A DNA stretch of 64,000 nucleotides from JAVVEW01 sp032251045 (lineage in GTDB: Bacteria > Pseudomonadota > Gammaproteobacteria > Methylococcales > Methylomonadaceae). Positions within the stretch are counted from its first letter, which is position 1. The number at the start of each line of letters is the position of its first letter. The DNA is taken from positions 6,123 through 70,122 of the forward strand of contig JAVVEW010000005.1 of NCBI GenBank assembly GCA_032251045.1. The letters are read 5' to 3'. Below the pieces are notes generated by a model, which was not told the origin of the DNA, ran no database searches, and saw only the letters and a list, made by a program, of their open reading frames with translations. Both the position numbers and the translations under genes were made by a program. Of the stretch, positions 36,866 to 45,488 are shown one piece after another.

Positions 36866-37796
36866 ACAACACGGCGTCGCCCTGGTACTGGTGTTATGGC
36901 TGGTCGGTTTGATGACACTGATGGCCGGCGCCTTCACCCTGACCACACGCCGGGAGACGGCATCGGTCAGCTACCTGACCGGCCAGGCACGCGCCGAGGC
37001 GGCCGCCGAAGCGGGCGTGTTCTGGGCGCAAGTGATGTTAAGCGCCGAGGAGCCGGAACGCTGGGACACCGATGGACGACCTTACGCACTGACCTTCGGC
37101 GACGCGCAACTGATGGTTCGGATTTTTGCCGAGGCCGGTAAAATCGACCTCAACCATGCCGACGAATGGCTCATCAGCCAGTTAATGACCCTGGTTGAAC
37201 TGGATCTGGCCAGCCAGCAGGCCCTGACCAGTGCTATCATGGACTGGCGTGACCCCGATGACAACAGCCGCCCTAATGGCGCTGAACGTGAAGCGTATCT
37301 GCAAGCCGGACGCGCTCAGGGGCCAGGCAACCGGCCATTCAGCACTGTGCGCGAATTGCAACAGGTGCTCGGTATGGATGCACGGCTGTTTCAGCAGCTC
37401 AGCCCTTGGTTCACCGTGTACTCCGGGCAGGCCAAGCCCACGCTCGATCTGGTCGCAGAACCACTGCGCTCCATGCTCAGCGAGGCCCCTGCCGAGGCAG
37501 ACGCCCCAGCCGCGCCACCGCCGCCTCCCGGCACTGCGCAATCGTTTCTGGATCTGGCGCAAGCGGCGCGTAGCGTGCAACAAACCAGCGGCGACAATAC
37601 CGACCGAGCGGTACTGACCATCGCCGTGCAAGCGCGCATGCCCGATGGCCTGGCTACCACGCTGGGCACTGTGGTCAAACCTGATCAAAATACGCAACAC
37701 CTTTACCAAACCCTGGAATGGCGCATTGACGCTGCTCAGGATCAAGCCTTATTTGGCCCGGAACTGACCGATTATGCAACTGGATACGCAGATTAA
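36852..37796 (+). CDS. gspK: GspK minor pseudopilin
   Basis: GspK caps the pseudopilus tip and is larger than the other minor pseudopilins. The start at 36852 gives MMPRKQHGVALVLVLWLVGL, where the residue after the cleavage Gly leads into a membrane helix without Glu5, as is normal for GspK. A frame from 36816 would add 12 residues with no signal. The alpha domain has IDLNHADEWLISQLMTL and DWRDPDDNSRPNGAE. A proline-alanine-rich linker (about residues 220-235) is present. The 314 residues fit the family. Confidence 0.92.
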   Translation: MMPRKQHGVALVLVLWLVGLMTLMAGAFTLTTRRETASVSYLTGQARAEAAAEAGVFWAQVMLSAEEPERWDTDGRPYALTFGDAQLMVRIFAEAGKIDLNHADEWLISQLMTLVELDLASQQALTSAIMDWRDPDDNSRPNGAEREAYLQAGRAQGPGNRPFSTVRELQQVLGMDARLFQQLSPWFTVYSGQAKPTLDLVAEPLRSMLSEAPAEADAPAAPPPPPGTAQSFLDLAQAARSVQQTSGDNTDRAVLTIAVQARMPDGLATTLGTVVKPDQNTQHLYQTLEWRIDAAQDQALFGPELTDYATGYAD

Positions 37797-38874
37797 CCTG
37801 GATGTCGCCGCATTCTGGCGATGGTGGCGCAATGAGCTTGCCTTTCTGGTGCCAGAGCGACTGCGCGCCTGGCTGGACGACCGGGCAGGCGTGATCGTGA
37901 TTACCCTGCAAGACGAGCAACTAACCGTACAGGGCTATCATCGCCAGCAACAGCAGCTGATCGGACATTACTACCCCGCCTCCGGCACCGCTATTGCACA
38001 ATTGCTCAGCACACTGGACGACCAACCGCTGTGGCGGCAAGCGCCACTGGGCTTGCGTCTGCCTGGCAGCGCGGTACTGTGCAAATCCATCACCGTACCT
38101 AAAGCCGCGCAAGCACATTTGCAGCAACTGCTAGATTATGAACTGGATCGTTTAACGCCCTTCACCAGCGAACAGGTTTACTATGCCTATCAGGCCGCAC
38201 CCGCCCAGGCGGGCGCGGATCAGCTTGATGTCACGTTACTGATCAGCCCAAAAAGTCGCCTGGAATCGTTGCTCGGCGAATTCAAAACACAAGGCCGCGC
38301 CTTATCCTGGATTGACAGCACCGCCCTGCCCAGCCATGCCGAACAAGGCCCACCCCGCTATAATCTACTACCCTTGGCGGAACAACAAAGCCTGCCACTA
38401 TTACCCAAGCTGGTACAGTTGGCGCTGACGCTGACACTACTGATTCTGCTCACCGGTCTGTTAGTGCTGCCATTACGCTGGCAACAAGCGCAGGTTGAAG
38501 CCCTGGAACAGCAACTCAAAACCCTGGCCAGCGAAGCGCAACAGGTTGAAGCGCAAGAACTGGCCATGACCAAACTGGTAGAACATACCCAACAACTGCT
38601 TGCCAAGAAACATCACCAACCCTCCGCGTTGGCGGTGCTGGACTCGCTCAGCCAGCTTATCAATGACGACACCTGGCTGACTTATTTTCAGTACCGCAAT
38701 GGCCGAGTGCAGTTTCAAGGACAATCCCCGCAAGCATCCCGTTTAATTGCCATGCTGGAAAACGCGCCCTGGTTCAAGGATGTCAGTTTCGCCTCGCCGG
38801 TCAATCAAGACATTCGCACCGGCCTGGAACGTTTTCAGATCAACGCTCAACTCACCCTCCCCCCTTCAGAATGA
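37774..38874 (+). CDS. gspL: GspL/PilN-like inner-membrane assembly protein
   Basis: GspL anchors the GspE ATPase to the membrane. The 366-residue protein has an actin-like cytoplasmic domain with the fimbrial-assembly segment LPGSAVLCKSITVPKAAQAHLQQLLDYELDRLTPF. One membrane helix follows (about residues 208-230), then a coiled coil and a PilN-type periplasmic domain (DDTWLTYFQYRNGRVQFQGQS). This PilN-type layout is that of the second T2SS subtype rather than of the E. coli/Vibrio GspL. It overlaps gspK by 23 bases. Confidence 0.88.
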   Translation: MQLDTQINLDVAAFWRWWRNELAFLVPERLRAWLDDRAGVIVITLQDEQLTVQGYHRQQQQLIGHYYPASGTAIAQLLSTLDDQPLWRQAPLGLRLPGSAVLCKSITVPKAAQAHLQQLLDYELDRLTPFTSEQVYYAYQAAPAQAGADQLDVTLLISPKSRLESLLGEFKTQGRALSWIDSTALPSHAEQGPPRYNLLPLAEQQSLPLLPKLVQLALTLTLLILLTGLLVLPLRWQQAQVEALEQQLKTLASEAQQVEAQELAMTKLVEHTQQLLAKKHHQPSALAVLDSLSQLINDDTWLTYFQYRNGRVQFQGQSPQASRLIAMLENAPWFKDVSFASPVNQDIRTGLERFQINAQLTLPPSE

Positions 38875-39452
38875 TGACGCTTGTTAACTGGACCCGTGAG
38901 CGCGGTCTTGCGGTGGCTTTATTGGCGGGCATTGTCATGCTGGTGGTGGCTTTCGTGCTCACGCCGCTACTGTCCTGGCACTGGCGCCTGCAAGAACAAC
39001 GCGAGGACTTGGAATTTCGCTTGCAGCGTTATTTGCGTATCGTGCAAAATCGCACCGCCATCGAGGCTAACCTTGAGCAAATTCAGGCTCAATACGCACA
39101 ATTGTCGTATTTAATGCGTCACGACAATCCCGCCGTAGCAGCCGCAGAATTGCAGCAAGCCATTAAAGGCCAATTGACCGGTGTCAATGCGCAGCTGACC
39201 AGCACTCAAGTGCTGCCGCCACGCCCTGATGGCAACTTTACCCGCATTGGCGTTAAAGTGCGGCTTAGAGCTGATATTGAAGCCGTGCGCAGCATTGTCT
39301 ACGAACTGGAACAAACCGAACCGCTGTACCTGATCGAGGAACTGGATATTCGACCCTACACCAGCACCCGCAACCGTAACAGCAACACCAATACCGGCCT
39401 GCTCAATGTCAATTTTTCCGCAGTCGGGTTTATGCTGAGGGAGTCGCCATGA
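38871..39452 (+). CDS. gspM: GspM-type (GspMb/PilO-like) inner-membrane protein
   Basis: GspM partners GspL in the inner-membrane platform. The 193-residue protein has a short cytoplasmic start, a membrane helix (about residues 13-33), a coiled coil (LQEQREDLEFRLQRYLRIVQN) and a ferredoxin-like periplasmic domain with VRSIVYELEQTEPLYLIEELDIRP. The pattern fits the GspMb/PilO subtype. Translation is coupled to gspL (ATGA overlap) and to the next gene. Confidence 0.86.
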   Translation: MMTLVNWTRERGLAVALLAGIVMLVVAFVLTPLLSWHWRLQEQREDLEFRLQRYLRIVQNRTAIEANLEQIQAQYAQLSYLMRHDNPAVAAAELQQAIKGQLTGVNAQLTSTQVLPPRPDGNFTRIGVKVRLRADIEAVRSIVYELEQTEPLYLIEELDIRPYTSTRNRNSNTNTGLLNVNFSAVGFMLRESP

Positions 39453-40123
39453 ACAAGCATCTACTGTGGCTTAAATTGGCGCTGATTGGCGTGCTCGGGC
39501 TGTCCATCCTAGGTGCTCGAAGCTGTGCGTTACTGGCCTGGAAGCGCCAGGATGCGCTGCTTACACAACCGGTCAATCGCGATTATCAACCGCGCAAATT
39601 GCCCGAATTGGCGCGTGACACACACTCGATCAACCAATTTGCCGCCGTGGTCGAACGTCCATTATTCGTGCAAGGGCGCCAGCCTGTTGTCGCAGAGCAA
39701 AACACAAACACCCCCAGCGACACCGCCAGCCAAACGCCCACTGCCGGCCCCCTTCATTGGGAACTGACCGGCATTTATTATGACGGCACACAATTACGCG
39801 CCCTGTTGCGCAACAAACAACAACGTGCCAACCAGCCTAAAGTACAAAAATTAGCCTTAGATCAGGAAGTCGATGGCTGGCGCATTATCGATCTTAAACC
39901 CGACCGGCTCATTCTGGAAAGCGCCGGCCAACAACAAAGCCTGATTTTGCAAAAACCCAAAGCCAAACAAGCGAACCTGGCCACTCAGACGCCATCCCTG
40001 GCTGAATCTGAGCCAGCGCCTGTTAAGGACACCAGCAAACCCCTGAATCCTTTTGCCGCATCCATTGCCGAAGCGCAAAAGCGTCTTGCCAATAAAAAAT
40101 CTGCTAAAAATGACAAACCTTAA
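39449..40123 (+). CDS. GspC/GspN-like periplasmic connector
   Basis: This 224-residue protein has one N-terminal membrane helix (about residues 8-30). A periplasmic homology-region-type domain follows (RPLFVQGRQP, then GPLHWELTGIYYDGTQLRALLRNK and GWRIIDLKPDRLILESAGQQQSL), resembling the HR domain of GspC or PilP. A low-complexity Ala/Lys/Gln tail follows. Such proteins link the inner platform to the secretin and are labelled GspC or GspN depending on subtype. No other gspC candidate is present, so it probably fills that role. It lies immediately before gspD, with 14 bases of overlap. Confidence 0.75.
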   Translation: MNKHLLWLKLALIGVLGLSILGARSCALLAWKRQDALLTQPVNRDYQPRKLPELARDTHSINQFAAVVERPLFVQGRQPVVAEQNTNTPSDTASQTPTAGPLHWELTGIYYDGTQLRALLRNKQQRANQPKVQKLALDQEVDGWRIIDLKPDRLILESAGQQQSLILQKPKAKQANLATQTPSLAESEPAPVKDTSKPLNPFAASIAEAQKRLANKKSAKNDKP

Positions 40124-42215
40124 CGCCCCGCGTGCTTTACCTGCCCTGACATTAGCCTTGATGTTAAGCGGCTGCGAATTGTTAGGCCCTTCCGCCAGCG
40201 ACCGGCTGGCCCTGGATTTAGCCTCGAACAGTATGGCGGTTGACGATACCGACAATCTCAACGCGCCCGAGATGCCGGACGACTCAAACGCCCCCCCGTT
40301 GCCGGCCGAGTACTTTCCCTCCAGTAGCACCGGCATGGTGCTACCTAAATCCCCATCCAATGCCTCGGCGGCTGGCGGCAGTTATACCCTGAATTTTGAT
40401 GAGGCCGACCTAGGTGAAGTCGCCAAAGTCATTATTGGCGATATATTGGAACAAAATTACGTACTCAGCACGAAAGTGGGCGGCAAAGTCAATCTGCATA
40501 CCGCCAAACCGCTGAACCGGGAACAGCTCTTGCCGACGCTGGAAATGTTGCTGGGCATGAACGGCGCGGCCCTGGTGCGCGATGCCGGCGGGGTTTACCA
40601 CATCGAACCCAGCAAGGAAGCGTTGTTCAGTGCCGACCTTGGTACTGCGCACAGCACGCATCCCGGCTATCGACTCACCGCCATTCCGGTCAAAAATATC
40701 AGCGTTAACCAGGTCAGTGAACTCCTGAAACCGCTGCTGCCAGCCACCACCGCCTTGCACAGCGACACCGTGCACAATATATTGCTGGTGTCCGGGAGCC
40801 GAGCTGACATCCTGCGCGTTAAAGAAGTGGTCGATACCTTCGACATCAGCGTATTACAAGGCCGCTCCTTTGCCTTGTACCCACTGCGTTATGTTGACCC
40901 ACCGACCTTGATTGACGAGTTAAAACAGATTTTCGCTGAAGAAAGCAGTGAAAAAGGCAAGGAATTTTTCCGCTTCATCGCCATCGAGCGCATGAACGCC
41001 ATTCTGGCCATCACTCATCAGCCCGGCTATCTGGCCGACATAGAAGCCTGGGTACACCGGCTGGATAAAGCCAAAACCTCGGCCGGCGGTGGCGTCAATG
41101 TGTACAAAGTCCAACACGTCGATGCCGTGGAGCTGGCCGACACTTTGATGAGTATTTTTGCCGGCGCTCAATCCACCAGCCGGCCGCCATCGGTGGCACC
41201 CGGGCAGACCGCGGTCAACCTCAGCAACCGGCAAGCCACCTCGCGCACGCCGCAACGCAGGCCAGCGGCCAATGCCAGCGGCGCTAGCACCGGTGTCGCC
41301 AATGTCGGTGAGGTGCGCATTATTGCCGACCCGGTCAACAATTCCCTGGTGATTGTCTCCACGGCCCAGGAATACAGCGTCATTCATGGGGTGATTAAAC
41401 AACTGGACATGATGCCTTTACAGGTCTTGATCGATGCCAAGATACTGGAAGTCACCTTGAACGATGATCTTAAATACGGTGTGGAATGGTTTTTTGAAAC
41501 CGGCAACTTTTCCACCCTGCTCAGCCAGATACAAGATGGCAATTTGTCCGCATTTGGCGCCAGTGAAGCCTTTTCCGTGTTTTACACCGGCGGTGCGGCT
41601 CGGGCAGTGATGAATGCCGTAGCCACCAAAACCAATGTCAATGTGGTCGCCTCGCCTTCGCTGATGGTGCTGAACAACCAAGAGGCCTCTATCAATGTCG
41701 GCGACCAGGTGCCTATTGCCACCAGTCAGTCCACCAACCTGAACAGCGCCACCGCCGCGGCCGATAACGTAGGCACCATCGTCACCAACAATATCCAAAT
41801 GGTGGAGACCGGCATCACCCTGAACATCCGCCCCCGAGTCAATGCCGGCGGCCTGGTGATCATGGAGGTAGAGCAAGAAGCCAACCAGGCCGTTGCCACC
41901 ACCTCATCGACACTGAACTCACCGACCATTCAACAACGTAAAATCACCACCTCCGTGGCGATTAAAGATGGCGAAACCATCATCCTGGGCGGCCTGATTC
42001 GTGAAAATTTTGAAAACAGCGTGCGCGGCATTCCTTTTCTCAGCGATATTCCACTGATTGGGCCATTGTTCAGCACCACCAACCGCATCAAAGACAAAAC
42101 CGAGCTGGTGGTATTGATCACGCCACGTGTGGTGCAAAACACCTTGAACGTGCGCGAAGTCACCGATGAATTCAAGCGCAAACTCAGCGGTATTTATGTC
42201 GATAAAAACGATTGA
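40110..42215 (+). CDS. gspD: GspD outer-membrane secretin
   Basis: GspD forms the outer-membrane channel of the type II system. The ATG at 40110 gives a 701-residue lipoprotein precursor with lipobox LSGC (about residue 23); the frame extends upstream to 40053 without a signal. Order of parts: N0 domain (YTLNFDEADLGEVAKVIIGDIL), N1-N3 domains with a Pro/Ser-rich insertion near residues 355-400, and the secretin domain. The latter includes VASPSLMVLNNQEASINVGDQVPI and SVAIKDGETIILGGLIRE, ending LFSTTNRIKDKTELVVLITPRVV. As a lipoprotein it may reach the outer membrane without a separate pilotin. Confidence 0.96.
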   Translation: MTNLNAPRALPALTLALMLSGCELLGPSASDRLALDLASNSMAVDDTDNLNAPEMPDDSNAPPLPAEYFPSSSTGMVLPKSPSNASAAGGSYTLNFDEADLGEVAKVIIGDILEQNYVLSTKVGGKVNLHTAKPLNREQLLPTLEMLLGMNGAALVRDAGGVYHIEPSKEALFSADLGTAHSTHPGYRLTAIPVKNISVNQVSELLKPLLPATTALHSDTVHNILLVSGSRADILRVKEVVDTFDISVLQGRSFALYPLRYVDPPTLIDELKQIFAEESSEKGKEFFRFIAIERMNAILAITHQPGYLADIEAWVHRLDKAKTSAGGGVNVYKVQHVDAVELADTLMSIFAGAQSTSRPPSVAPGQTAVNLSNRQATSRTPQRRPAANASGASTGVANVGEVRIIADPVNNSLVIVSTAQEYSVIHGVIKQLDMMPLQVLIDAKILEVTLNDDLKYGVEWFFETGNFSTLLSQIQDGNLSAFGASEAFSVFYTGGAARAVMNAVATKTNVNVVASPSLMVLNNQEASINVGDQVPIATSQSTNLNSATAAADNVGTIVTNNIQMVETGITLNIRPRVNAGGLVIMEVEQEANQAVATTSSTLNSPTIQQRKITTSVAIKDGETIILGGLIRENFENSVRGIPFLSDIPLIGPLFSTTNRIKDKTELVVLITPRVVQNTLNVREVTDEFKRKLSGIYVDKND

Positions 42216-42223
42216 ACGCGCCG

Positions 42224-42721
42224 ATGTATCTACACATTGCACCATGGCCTCAAGAACTGCGCTGGGTAACTTGCCCAACGCCTTTAGGCAGTGTTGCCGC
42301 CGCGTTCAATCATGACGCTTTATGCCGCTTCACCTGGCTGAATACCGAGCCTACCCAGCCTATCGACACAGCCGATACTGCTACCTGCAAGGTTTTGCTG
42401 GATTTACTGGCGCACCCCGAGCGCGGCTGGCCGGGCCGGTTATGGCTATCTGGCACAGCCTTTCAAATCCGGGTCTGGGAAGCATTAACCACCGTGCCCG
42501 CAGGGCAAACGCTCAGCTACCAGGCGCTGGCGCAACGCATCGGCCAAGCCAACGCCTGCCGCGCCGTGGCCAATGCCTGCGCCGCCAATCCACTGCCGGT
42601 GGCCATTCCCTGTCATCGCGTGATCCACAAAAGTGGCGACCTGGGCGGCTATCGGTGGGGCCTGGCCAGAAAACGCGCCTTGTTACAGCGTGAAGGCGTG
42701 GTAACCGTTCACAAGCCATGA
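42224..42721 (+). CDS. ogt: Methylated-DNA--cysteine S-methyltransferase
   Basis: Ogt takes methyl groups from O6-methylguanine onto its own cysteine in a single-use reaction. The 165-residue product (ATG at 42224; a TTG at 42212 would overlap the gspD stop) has the DNA-binding part FQIRVWEALTTVPAGQTLSYQALA. The alkyl-acceptor motif PCHRVI follows, then GDLGGYRWGLARKRALL. It sits directly after gspD and may be read through from the secretion operon, although the functions are unrelated. Confidence 0.95.
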   Translation: MYLHIAPWPQELRWVTCPTPLGSVAAAFNHDALCRFTWLNTEPTQPIDTADTATCKVLLDLLAHPERGWPGRLWLSGTAFQIRVWEALTTVPAGQTLSYQALAQRIGQANACRAVANACAANPLPVAIPCHRVIHKSGDLGGYRWGLARKRALLQREGVVTVHKP

Positions 42722-42799
42722 TGCTGCGGACTTGTTTTAGCAAGCATGACTGGCTTAGGTCGGTGCCCGGCTACCGGCCATCAACGTAGCGGCTTGATA

Positions 42800-42825
42800 G
42801 GTGGATGCGCGAAAGCGTATCCACC
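42800..42825. repeat. REP-like palindrome with GAAA loop
   Basis: An 11-base stem (GGTGGATGCGC / GCGTATCCACC, one G-T pair) closes a GAAA tetraloop. It lies in the 255-base gap between ogt and the HAD gene. The GTGGAT core recurs near 18440, so this is probably one copy of a dispersed intergenic repeat. Confidence 0.65.
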
Positions 42826-42841
42826 CGATCAAAGCTGTACT

Positions 42842-42877
42842 GTAGATTGGGCAAGCTTACTGCTTTGCCCAATCTAC
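42842..42877. repeat. REP-like perfect 13-base inverted repeat
   Basis: GTAGATTGGGCAA (42842-42854) and its exact complement TTGCCCAATCTAC (42865-42877) surround a 10-base loop. The element is 16 bases after the previous palindrome, giving the head-to-tail pair layout common for REP elements. It may also terminate the long gsp transcript, but no T-run follows. Confidence 0.7.
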
Positions 42878-42892
42878 GCGGCGGATTTATCG

Positions 42893-42930
42893 GCCTCCTC
42901 TGTTTTCAACAGGAGATTGAGGAGATTTTT
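42893..42930 (+). terminator. Possible weak intrinsic terminator
   Basis: CTGTT and AACAG form a short stem around TTC, enclosed by CCTC/GAGG, and a run of five T follows after GAGGAGA. The stem is weak, so this is a low-confidence terminator for the gsp-ogt transcript. Confidence 0.25.
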
Positions 42931-42976
42931 ATACACAACTTAACGGTTGCATGACTCAACTACGGAGCAAAACACC

Positions 42977-43651
42977 ATGGCTTTGGCCATTTTCGATTTA
43001 GACAACACGTTATTGGCGGGTGACAGCGATTATTTATGGGGTGAATTTCTGATTGAACAAGGCCGGGTCGATGCCGAGCAATACCGCCGCCAGAATGAAC
43101 GCTTCTATCAGGATTACCGGAACGGCAGCCTGGACATCATGGCCTTTCTGCGCTTTGCTTTACAACCTTTAGCCGCCCATTCAATCAGCGAATTACACGC
43201 CTGGCGCGATCAGTTCATCGATCAGAAAATCAAACCCATCATGCTGCCTAAGGCGGCCGGGTTAATCGAACGTCACCGCGCAGACGGCGATACCTTAATG
43301 GTCATCACCGCCACTAACCGCTTTGTCACCGAACCGATTGTGTCAGCGTATGGCATCGATCATCTCCTGGCCACCGAACCGGAATTCAAAGATGGCCGCT
43401 ACACCGGCGAGGTTGCCGGCGTGCCTTGTTTTCAACACGGCAAGGTTATCCGCCTGAACGCCTGGTTGGCCGAACAGCAACAAACGCTGGCTGGCAGTTG
43501 GTTTTACAGCGACTCCATCAACGACGTACCCCTGTTATCGAAAGTCAGTCATCCAGTCGCCGTTGACCCGGACGACCACTTGCAGCAACATGCCAAAACA
43601 GCCGGTTGGCCTGTGATTTCATTACGCAACACCGATCTTTCCAGCGGATAA
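42977..43651 (+). CDS. HAD subfamily IB phosphatase (SerB-like)
   Basis: This 225-residue cytoplasmic phosphatase has the four HAD motifs: FDLDNTLLAGDS near the N-terminus (nucleophile and acid Asp), VITATNRF (Thr of motif II), a Lys (HGKVIRLNAWL), and YSDSINDVPLL (metal-binding Asp pair). The helical cap follows motif I, as in phosphoserine-phosphatase relatives of the TIGR01490 type. The start at 42977 is preceded by GGAG; the frame extends 10 codons upstream without support. The substrate is unknown. Confidence 0.88.
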   Translation: MALAIFDLDNTLLAGDSDYLWGEFLIEQGRVDAEQYRRQNERFYQDYRNGSLDIMAFLRFALQPLAAHSISELHAWRDQFIDQKIKPIMLPKAAGLIERHRADGDTLMVITATNRFVTEPIVSAYGIDHLLATEPEFKDGRYTGEVAGVPCFQHGKVIRLNAWLAEQQQTLAGSWFYSDSINDVPLLSKVSHPVAVDPDDHLQQHAKTAGWPVISLRNTDLSSG

Positions 43652-43664
43652 CCCGCCCCCTGAA

Positions 43665-43687
43665 GCCCCCTTTTTGAAAAAGGGGGC
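43665..43687. terminator. Bidirectional hairpin between HAD gene and terB
   Basis: Eleven bases, GCCCCCTTTTT, are followed by one G and then their exact complement. The two genes converge here, so the hairpin, with its T-run on either strand, is well placed as a terminator for both. A related CCCCCTTT/AAAGGGGG palindrome occurs at 56228-56246, which suggests a dispersed repeat. Confidence 0.6.
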
Positions 43688-43749
43688 AGACCGTATACCG
43701 CCCCAGGTGACTTTAGGCAGGCATAGAGGCACGATGCGTATTTAACCGA

Positions 43750-44205
43750 TCAAGTCAGCTCAAATTCCGCGGGGTCAAGCCCTAGCTCGTTGGCAATGTG
43801 TATAGCCATTTTTTTCTCATGGTCGTCGAAGTCGCCATCCGAGCCGGCAATTGAAATGACCATGCGTACAATCAGTCGCGCCGCAGCACTGTTTTTTTCC
43901 ATCTTGTTCAAAGCCTCAAAGGCCTTGGCCTCGCCAATATCTTTATCGAATTGCAATTGGTTGACATACGTTTGGAAAGCATTGACCACATCGGTGGTGG
44001 TAAAAATCGACAAGGCGTCATGATTTTCGATGAATTTGATCATCTTTTGCTTTTCTTCCGGCAAAATAACGCCATCGGCCATCGCAATCAATGCGGAACC
44101 GGCCATTGTCGCATTCAGAAAGTCTTTGTTTTTGAATTTCAAAGCTTCGGTTTTCAGTTCCGAGGCTTTGCTTTTCAATGAATCAAAAAAAGCTTGGAAG
44201 CTCAT
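43750..44205 (-). CDS. terB: TerB tellurite-resistance-type protein
   Basis: TerB is an all-helical cytoplasmic protein of the Ter stress-response system, thought to sense or bind metal at the membrane. The 151 residues match TerB closely: the conserved GSALIAMADGVILPEEKQKMIKFIE block with acidic metal ligands, and near the end MVISIAGSDGDFDDHEK followed by ANELGLDP. It is the last gene of the Ter operon, 76 bases after terA, and ends in front of a bidirectional hairpin. Confidence 0.95.
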   Translation of the reverse strand: MSFQAFFDSLKSKASELKTEALKFKNKDFLNATMAGSALIAMADGVILPEEKQKMIKFIENHDALSIFTTTDVVNAFQTYVNQLQFDKDIGEAKAFEALNKMEKNSAAARLIVRMVISIAGSDGDFDDHEKKMAIHIANELGLDPAEFELT

Positions 44206-44281
44206 GTGTTTTCCTTAATATAGCAATGAAAAAAGGTCATACCCAACGGTGGCGCGAAACAGCCCCTTTGCAAAGCATAGG

Positions 44282-45448
44282 CTATTTGCTGCCCGGCGCA
44301 TAGCGCAGCCCCCAACCATAGGCACGATCCAATGCCTGATGGCCCGAGAAATAATCGACCAGCTTGGTCACCACAACTTGATTGTCAACGTTTTCCAGCA
44401 AGGCAATGGCGCACATCGTCTGATCGTTGCGATGACTGTCCAGTTTAACCTCGATGTCAGCTTGCCCGGCCGCGGCAAGGGTGATTTTAGCATCGACATG
44501 ACTCCAGTTCGGCACGCCCTCGTAAATGAAGGCAAAAATCAGGATACGCCGGAACAAATGCCAATAATCCCCATTGATATAAAGATTCTCTCCCGTGGCC
44601 GATTGACCGCTGCGATCATCCTGATCCAGTTCGATATAGGGGGCGCTAAGAAAATTACCGTAGGCATTGCCTAAGGCCTGAATACCGCCGATCGAGCCAT
44701 CCATAAGTTCGAACAAACACCCCAAATCAAGATCAATCCCCGCTTTAGGCCGTGAAAAAAAGCCCGCTGATTTGACTGGACTGGCATTCCAATTGAGGTT
44801 GATATGAATTTTACCGAGCAGCCCCGAGGGCTTTTTCTCCAGCGAAACCGATTGGCCTTTTTTCTCCAGGGTAATCTTGCTTAGATTGATCGGCGGTGCC
44901 GGCGGTGGCGCCGTTTCTCCCTCGCCTATCTCGACCCCATAATGCTTGGCCAAAGGCTCCAGTCCACCGATAAAGCCAGCCCCCATCGCACGAAACTTCC
45001 AAAGGTTATGGTGCCGGTAAAACTCGGCAAAAATCAAAGCGGTTTCCTGACAATCTGCGGTGTCTAAGGAAAATTCGGCAACTTCAAGACCGGTGATGAA
45101 ATCCTTAAGCAAAACCGTCATACTGCCTAATTGCTTGAAGGACTGGTGTTTCGATACGCCTTGAAAAATCGTTGCAGTCAAAACGATTTTTTGCACAGCA
45201 GGACGAATCCGCTCCAGGTGCAAGGTCAATTTATGCTGTACGCCATCCAGCTCGATGCCTTCGCCCGACGGTTGATTGAAGAAAATAAAATCCGTATCGG
45301 CATCGACCTGCTCCCGGTCATTCAATAAAAAGGCGCTGGTATCCAGCGAGAGCCCGGTCGGTATTTGCCCTGGCATCAAAACAACATGCAAATCATGCTG
45401 GTTCAGCACCATGTTTTGACCGGAAATCAATGTTTGACGCGTTAACAT
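44282..45448 (-). CDS. terA: TerA-type tellurite resistance protein
   Basis: TerA is a larger relative of TerD in Ter operons. The 388-residue product has two TerD-like calcium-binding beta-sandwich halves. The first contains SLDTSAFLLNDREQVDADTDFIFFNQ and the FRAMGAGFIGGLEPLAKHYG signature. After a Pro-rich hinge (about residues 183-190), the second has GIDLDLGCLFELMDGS and ends with GWGLRYAPGSK. It lies between the CitE-like gene and terB. Members work with TerD paralogues, but the biochemical activity is unknown. Confidence 0.88.
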   Translation of the reverse strand: MLTRQTLISGQNMVLNQHDLHVVLMPGQIPTGLSLDTSAFLLNDREQVDADTDFIFFNQPSGEGIELDGVQHKLTLHLERIRPAVQKIVLTATIFQGVSKHQSFKQLGSMTVLLKDFITGLEVAEFSLDTADCQETALIFAEFYRHHNLWKFRAMGAGFIGGLEPLAKHYGVEIGEGETAPPPAPPINLSKITLEKKGQSVSLEKKPSGLLGKIHINLNWNASPVKSAGFFSRPKAGIDLDLGCLFELMDGSIGGIQALGNAYGNFLSAPYIELDQDDRSGQSATGENLYINGDYWHLFRRILIFAFIYEGVPNWSHVDAKITLAAAGQADIEVKLDSHRNDQTMCAIALLENVDNQVVVTKLVDYFSGHQALDRAYGWGLRYAPGSK

Positions 45449-45488
45449 AAGCGCTCCTTAAGGTGTCAAGAAAATTGAGCATGACGAA

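Noticed and set aside
42800..42877. CRISPR array
   Set aside because: Only two unlike palindromes with no regular spacers and no cas genes.
42746..42943. Plus-strand 65-codon open frame
   Set aside because: It runs through the REP-like palindromes and has no conserved content.
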